This document shows positions 15,719 to 17,934 of a stretch of 17,934 nt of DNA, one piece after another. The first letter of the stretch is position 1. Each line of letters starts with the position of its first letter. The stretch is from CAYUAI01 sp964442745 (GTDB taxonomy: Bacteria; Pseudomonadota; Gammaproteobacteria; S012-40), in assembly GCA_964442745.1 (NCBI GenBank), contig CAYUAI010000080.1:1-17934 (forward strand), written 5' to 3'. The notes beneath the pieces were generated by a model. It saw only the letters and a list, made by a program, of their open reading frames with translations. It had not been told where the DNA came from and did no database searches. A program made the translations under genes and the position numbers.

Positions 15719-17248
15719 TTAGGCCAGGCGATCGTCCGCCACATGATATTTAGGATCTTCGATCACATTGACTTCCACTAAGTTACCGGCTTTGTTTAGT
15801 AGCTCACGACATTCTTGACTTAAGTGCCTTAAATGTAGATTCTTGTCGGCATGAAGGTAACGCTCGGCCAGTGCATCAATGGCTTCTAAGGCGGAATGGT
15901 CATACACCCGGGATGACTTAAAGTCGATGATGACTTCCTGTGGATCATTTTTTGCGTCAAATAGCCCTAGAAAATTGTGTACCGAGCTAAAAAATAACGG
16001 ACCGTCTAGTTCGTAAATTTTAGCCCCTTCTTCATTAATATATGATTTCACGGAAATAACTTTGGCATGTTGCCAGGCAAAAACCAAGGCAGAAACAATC
16101 ACTCCAATAATAACGGCAATAGCCAAATCCGCCGCCACCGTTATCGCCGACACTAAAATTAACACAAACGCATCTGAGCGAGGTACTTTGCGAAGAATGC
16201 GGAAGCTTGACCACTCAAATGTGCCGATAACAACGATAAACATCACCCCAATCAGCGCCGCCAATGGTACCATTTCGATCAGTGATGACGCATATAAAAT
16301 AAAAAGCAATAAGAATAACGCCGCTGAAATACCGGATAATCGGCCTCGCCCGCCAGCGTTAACATTAATCATACTTTGTCCGATCATAGCGCAGCCACCC
16401 ATGCCACCAAAAAACCCCGTGACGCTATTAGCCACGCCTTGCCCAATGCATTCCTTGTTACTGCGTCCACGGGTTTGAGTCAGTTCGTCGATCAATCTCA
16501 TGGTTAATAACGATTCGATGAGACCAATGGCCGCTAGAATCAGCGAGTAAGGCAAAATGATCCATAACGTTTCTAAAGTGAATGGCACCGCAGGAATATG
16601 AAAGTCTGGCAAATTTCCAGCAATGGAGGCGATATCACCGACAGTGCGGGTATCGAGATCTAACAGAATCACCAGCAAGGTCACTACCACAATAGCGGCT
16701 AAGGGGGCAGGAAATGCCCGAGTATAACGGGGTAAAAAATGGATAATCAGCATGGTCAGTAGCACTAAGCCAAGAATGATATATAACGCACTGCCTGTCA
16801 TCCATTGCCAATCGCCACTGTCTGAGGAAATTTGAAAATTATTGAGTTGAGAAAGAAAAATCACAATGGCCAAGCCGTTAACAAAACCTAACATAACGGG
16901 ATAGGGAACGATGCGAATAAATTTGCCTAAGCGTAATACACCCGCCAGGATCTGTATGATGCCCATGAGTATGACCGTGGCAAACAAATATTCCACCCCA
17001 TGATCGGCCACCAAGGCCACCATCACCACCGCTAAAGCCCCCGTTGCACCAGAGATCATACCAGGTCGCCCGCCAATGGTGGCGGTGATTAATCCAACCA
17101 TAAAGGCGGCATAGAGTCCAACTAAGGGGTGTACACCGGCGACAAAAGCAAATGCCACGGCTTCTGGAACGAGCGCTAATGCGACAGTTAAGCCAGAAAA
17201 TATGTCGTCTTTGGTAGACGTAACACGATTAACAAACAAGGTAAACAT
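15719..17248 (-). CDS. SulP-family anion transporter with STAS domain
   Basis: This 509-residue inner-membrane protein is built from many hydrophobic helices (about 15-395). It has the SulP-like opening DDIFSGLTVALALVPEAVAF and GGRPGMISGATGALAVVM, and the central GMGGCAMIGQSMINVNAGGRGRLSG. A C-terminal cytoplasmic STAS domain spans about 405-500 (YELDGPLFFSSVHNFLGLF, then VIIDFKSSRVYDHSALEAI). SulP members move sulfate, bicarbonate or dicarboxylates, usually with H+ or Na+; the substrate here cannot be read from sequence. The ATG has GAGG six bases upstream. A strong promoter lies about 50 bp upstream, and mnmC follows 49 bp downstream, so a sulP-mnmC transcript is likely. Confidence 0.93.
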   Translation of the reverse strand: MFTLFVNRVTSTKDDIFSGLTVALALVPEAVAFAFVAGVHPLVGLYAAFMVGLITATIGGRPGMISGATGALAVVMVALVADHGVEYLFATVILMGIIQILAGVLRLGKFIRIVPYPVMLGFVNGLAIVIFLSQLNNFQISSDSGDWQWMTGSALYIILGLVLLTMLIIHFLPRYTRAFPAPLAAIVVVTLLVILLDLDTRTVGDIASIAGNLPDFHIPAVPFTLETLWIILPYSLILAAIGLIESLLTMRLIDELTQTRGRSNKECIGQGVANSVTGFFGGMGGCAMIGQSMINVNAGGRGRLSGISAALFLLLFILYASSLIEMVPLAALIGVMFIVVIGTFEWSSFRILRKVPRSDAFVLILVSAITVAADLAIAVIIGVIVSALVFAWQHAKVISVKSYINEEGAKIYELDGPLFFSSVHNFLGLFDAKNDPQEVIIDFKSSRVYDHSALEAIDALAERYLHADKNLHLRHLSQECRELLNKAGNLVEVNVIEDPKYHVADDRLA

Positions 17249-17298
17249 GGGTGACCTCAGAAAATAATAATAATAATTGGGAGGCGAAAAGGCGCGCT

Positions 17299-17327
17299 AA
17301 TGTAACAAAAGCTTACTTTATTGTCAA
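17299..17327 (-). promoter_or_regulatory. sulP promoter
   Basis: On the minus strand the elements are -35 TTGACA (complement of 17322-17327), a 17-bp spacer and -10 TACATT (complement of 17299-17304). This is a near-consensus sigma70 promoter with a predicted leader of about 44 nt. The leader contains five tandem AAT triplets (plus strand 17263-17277). Confidence 0.75.
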
Positions 17328-17438
17328 AAGCACAGGAATTTGATCTGGAATGGGATTGGGTTGTGACCGGCGAATCTTGTCATATTTTGGGTTTTTGTTA
17401 TTGATTTTAATCGCCCCAAAGATTAAGGGGGGTCAAAT

Positions 17439-17469
17439 ACCCATGAGTTCGGGTGAGATGGGTTTTTTA
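17439..17469 (+). terminator. Possible plus-strand terminator hairpin
   Basis: Arms ACCCAT (17439-17444) and ATGGGT (17458-17463) flank a 13-base loop and are followed by a run of T. On the minus strand, the direction of nqrM and sulP, no T-run follows, and no plus-strand gene lies just upstream. A second element CCCC/GGGG (17414-17417 and 17427-17430) lies nearby. The role is uncertain. Confidence 0.35.
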
Positions 17470-17516
17470 TTGAATTTCCGCTGTAGAAACGATGGGGTTT
17501 TGAGCTTGACCATGCA

Positions 17517-17723
17517 CTATCGAGTATAACGCGTTGTGCTATTAGCATTCAATTCCTTTCTTTTTTTGCATGTTTTACCGCAAGCACCGCAGGCATCTTG
17601 CAAACCTTTTATGTTGTTTAGACCGCCGCAACTACCTTGAATGGGACGACCTCGAAAAAACAAACCGATACTCATTAATAAAACGGCAATAATAAACAAC
17701 AGAAAACTGACGAAGAAAATCAT
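17517..17723 (-). CDS. nqrM: Na+-translocating NADH:quinone reductase maturation protein NqrM
   Basis: This 68-residue protein has one N-terminal transmembrane helix (about 3-23), the conserved motif RPIQGSCGGL, then a cysteine cluster DACGACGKTC. The cysteines are C32, C45, C48 and C52. This is the NqrM (formerly DUF539) pattern; known members are needed to insert iron between NqrD and NqrE of the Na+-NQR respiratory complex. I chose the ATG at 17721-17723 because GGAG lies nine bases upstream. An upstream GTG at 17739-17741 would add six residues but has no such site. No nqrA-F gene is in the window; they may lie beyond the right edge, since nqrM commonly follows nqrF or apbE. The basic tail (KKRKELNANSTTRYTR) is not conserved. 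Confidence 0.85.
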   Translation of the reverse strand: MIFFVSFLLFIIAVLLMSIGLFFRGRPIQGSCGGLNNIKGLQDACGACGKTCKKRKELNANSTTRYTR

Positions 17724-17905
17724 CGGTAAGGACTCCTGCACAATGTGAAGCTAATATTATATTCCATAACGCCATGGATATATACTCAGCACGACCATAA
17801 ATGATCATTAATCCCATTATTACCGACATTGGGTAGCGTTTGAGCATCGCGATGAGAATTGATTTCACCGGGGGTTTTCTTAACCCTAGCTCGTCCTTAG
17901 TTTTA

Positions 17906-17919
17906 TACACTACAGTGTA
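17906..17919. promoter_or_regulatory. Operator-like inverted repeat upstream of nqrM
   Basis: The arms TACACT and AGTGTA flank a two-base spacer. It lies about 180 bp upstream of nqrM at the window edge, in a stretch (17724-17934) with no convincing gene. It could be a regulator-binding site. Confidence 0.35.
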
Positions 17920-17934
17920 ACAAATCTTATTCAA

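Noticed and set aside
16062..16478. Plus-strand open frame of 138 codons opposite sulP
   Set aside because: It is the antisense of conserved SulP helices. Its Thr/Ile/Ala-rich composition mirrors the transmembrane codons, and no known family is visible.
17632..17934. Minus-strand open frame of about 100 codons overlapping nqrM
   Set aside because: It has a non-ATG start at the window edge, overlaps the convincing nqrM gene in another frame and loses any protein-like character there. A real partial gene in 17740-17934 cannot be fully excluded.
1..17934. CRISPR array, tRNA or rRNA genes, toxin-antitoxin or defence island
   Set aside because: I looked through the intergenic regions for regular repeats, cloverleaf elements and paired small genes and found none I could support.

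Overview
The window looks like DNA of a gammaproteobacterium of moderate GC (my impression by eye; not computed). It carries an OxyR with both redox cysteines at the Escherichia coli positions, a full-length bifunctional MnmC, a SulP transporter, an NqrM-type Na+-NQR maturation protein and a RepA_C-type plasmid initiator beside parA and parB. The RepA-ParA-ParB arrangement recalls plasmids of Legionellales such as Coxiella, but that placement is an inference.

Left part (257-4038): a complete, passenger-free Tn3-family transposon. It has a transposase with an intact DDE triad, a divergent serine resolvase, a res-like intergenic region, 38-bp terminal inverted repeats with two mismatches, and a 5-bp target duplication TTATA on both sides. 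It sits 38 bp beyond the repA stop codon and left repA intact. Bases 1-251 are flanking DNA of unknown content.

Plasmid-maintenance part (4082-7613): repA is divergent from a parA-parB-orf operon. The shared control region holds a good repA promoter (TTGATA-17-TATACT) and a perfect 18-bp palindrome. The third gene of the par operon encodes a small protein that appears to contain two ribbon-helix-helix-like modules.

Right part (7614-17934): genes normally found on chromosomes. In order these are a small membrane protein, oxyR, a secreted SPOR-domain protein, a lipoprotein with eight 23-residue repeats and a peptidoglycan-binding domain, a secreted Sel1-repeat/HtrA-like serine protease fusion, mnmC, sulP and nqrM. 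The SPOR protein, repeat lipoprotein and protease form a run of envelope-directed genes. sulP and mnmC are 49 bp apart on the same strand and may be cotranscribed from a clear sigma70-type promoter (TTGACA-17-TACATT).

The main structural question is why a replication-partition module lies directly beside housekeeping genes. Either a plasmid integrated into the chromosome, or this is a large plasmid or chromid carrying core-type genes. I see no CRISPR array, rRNA, tRNA or recognisable defence system.
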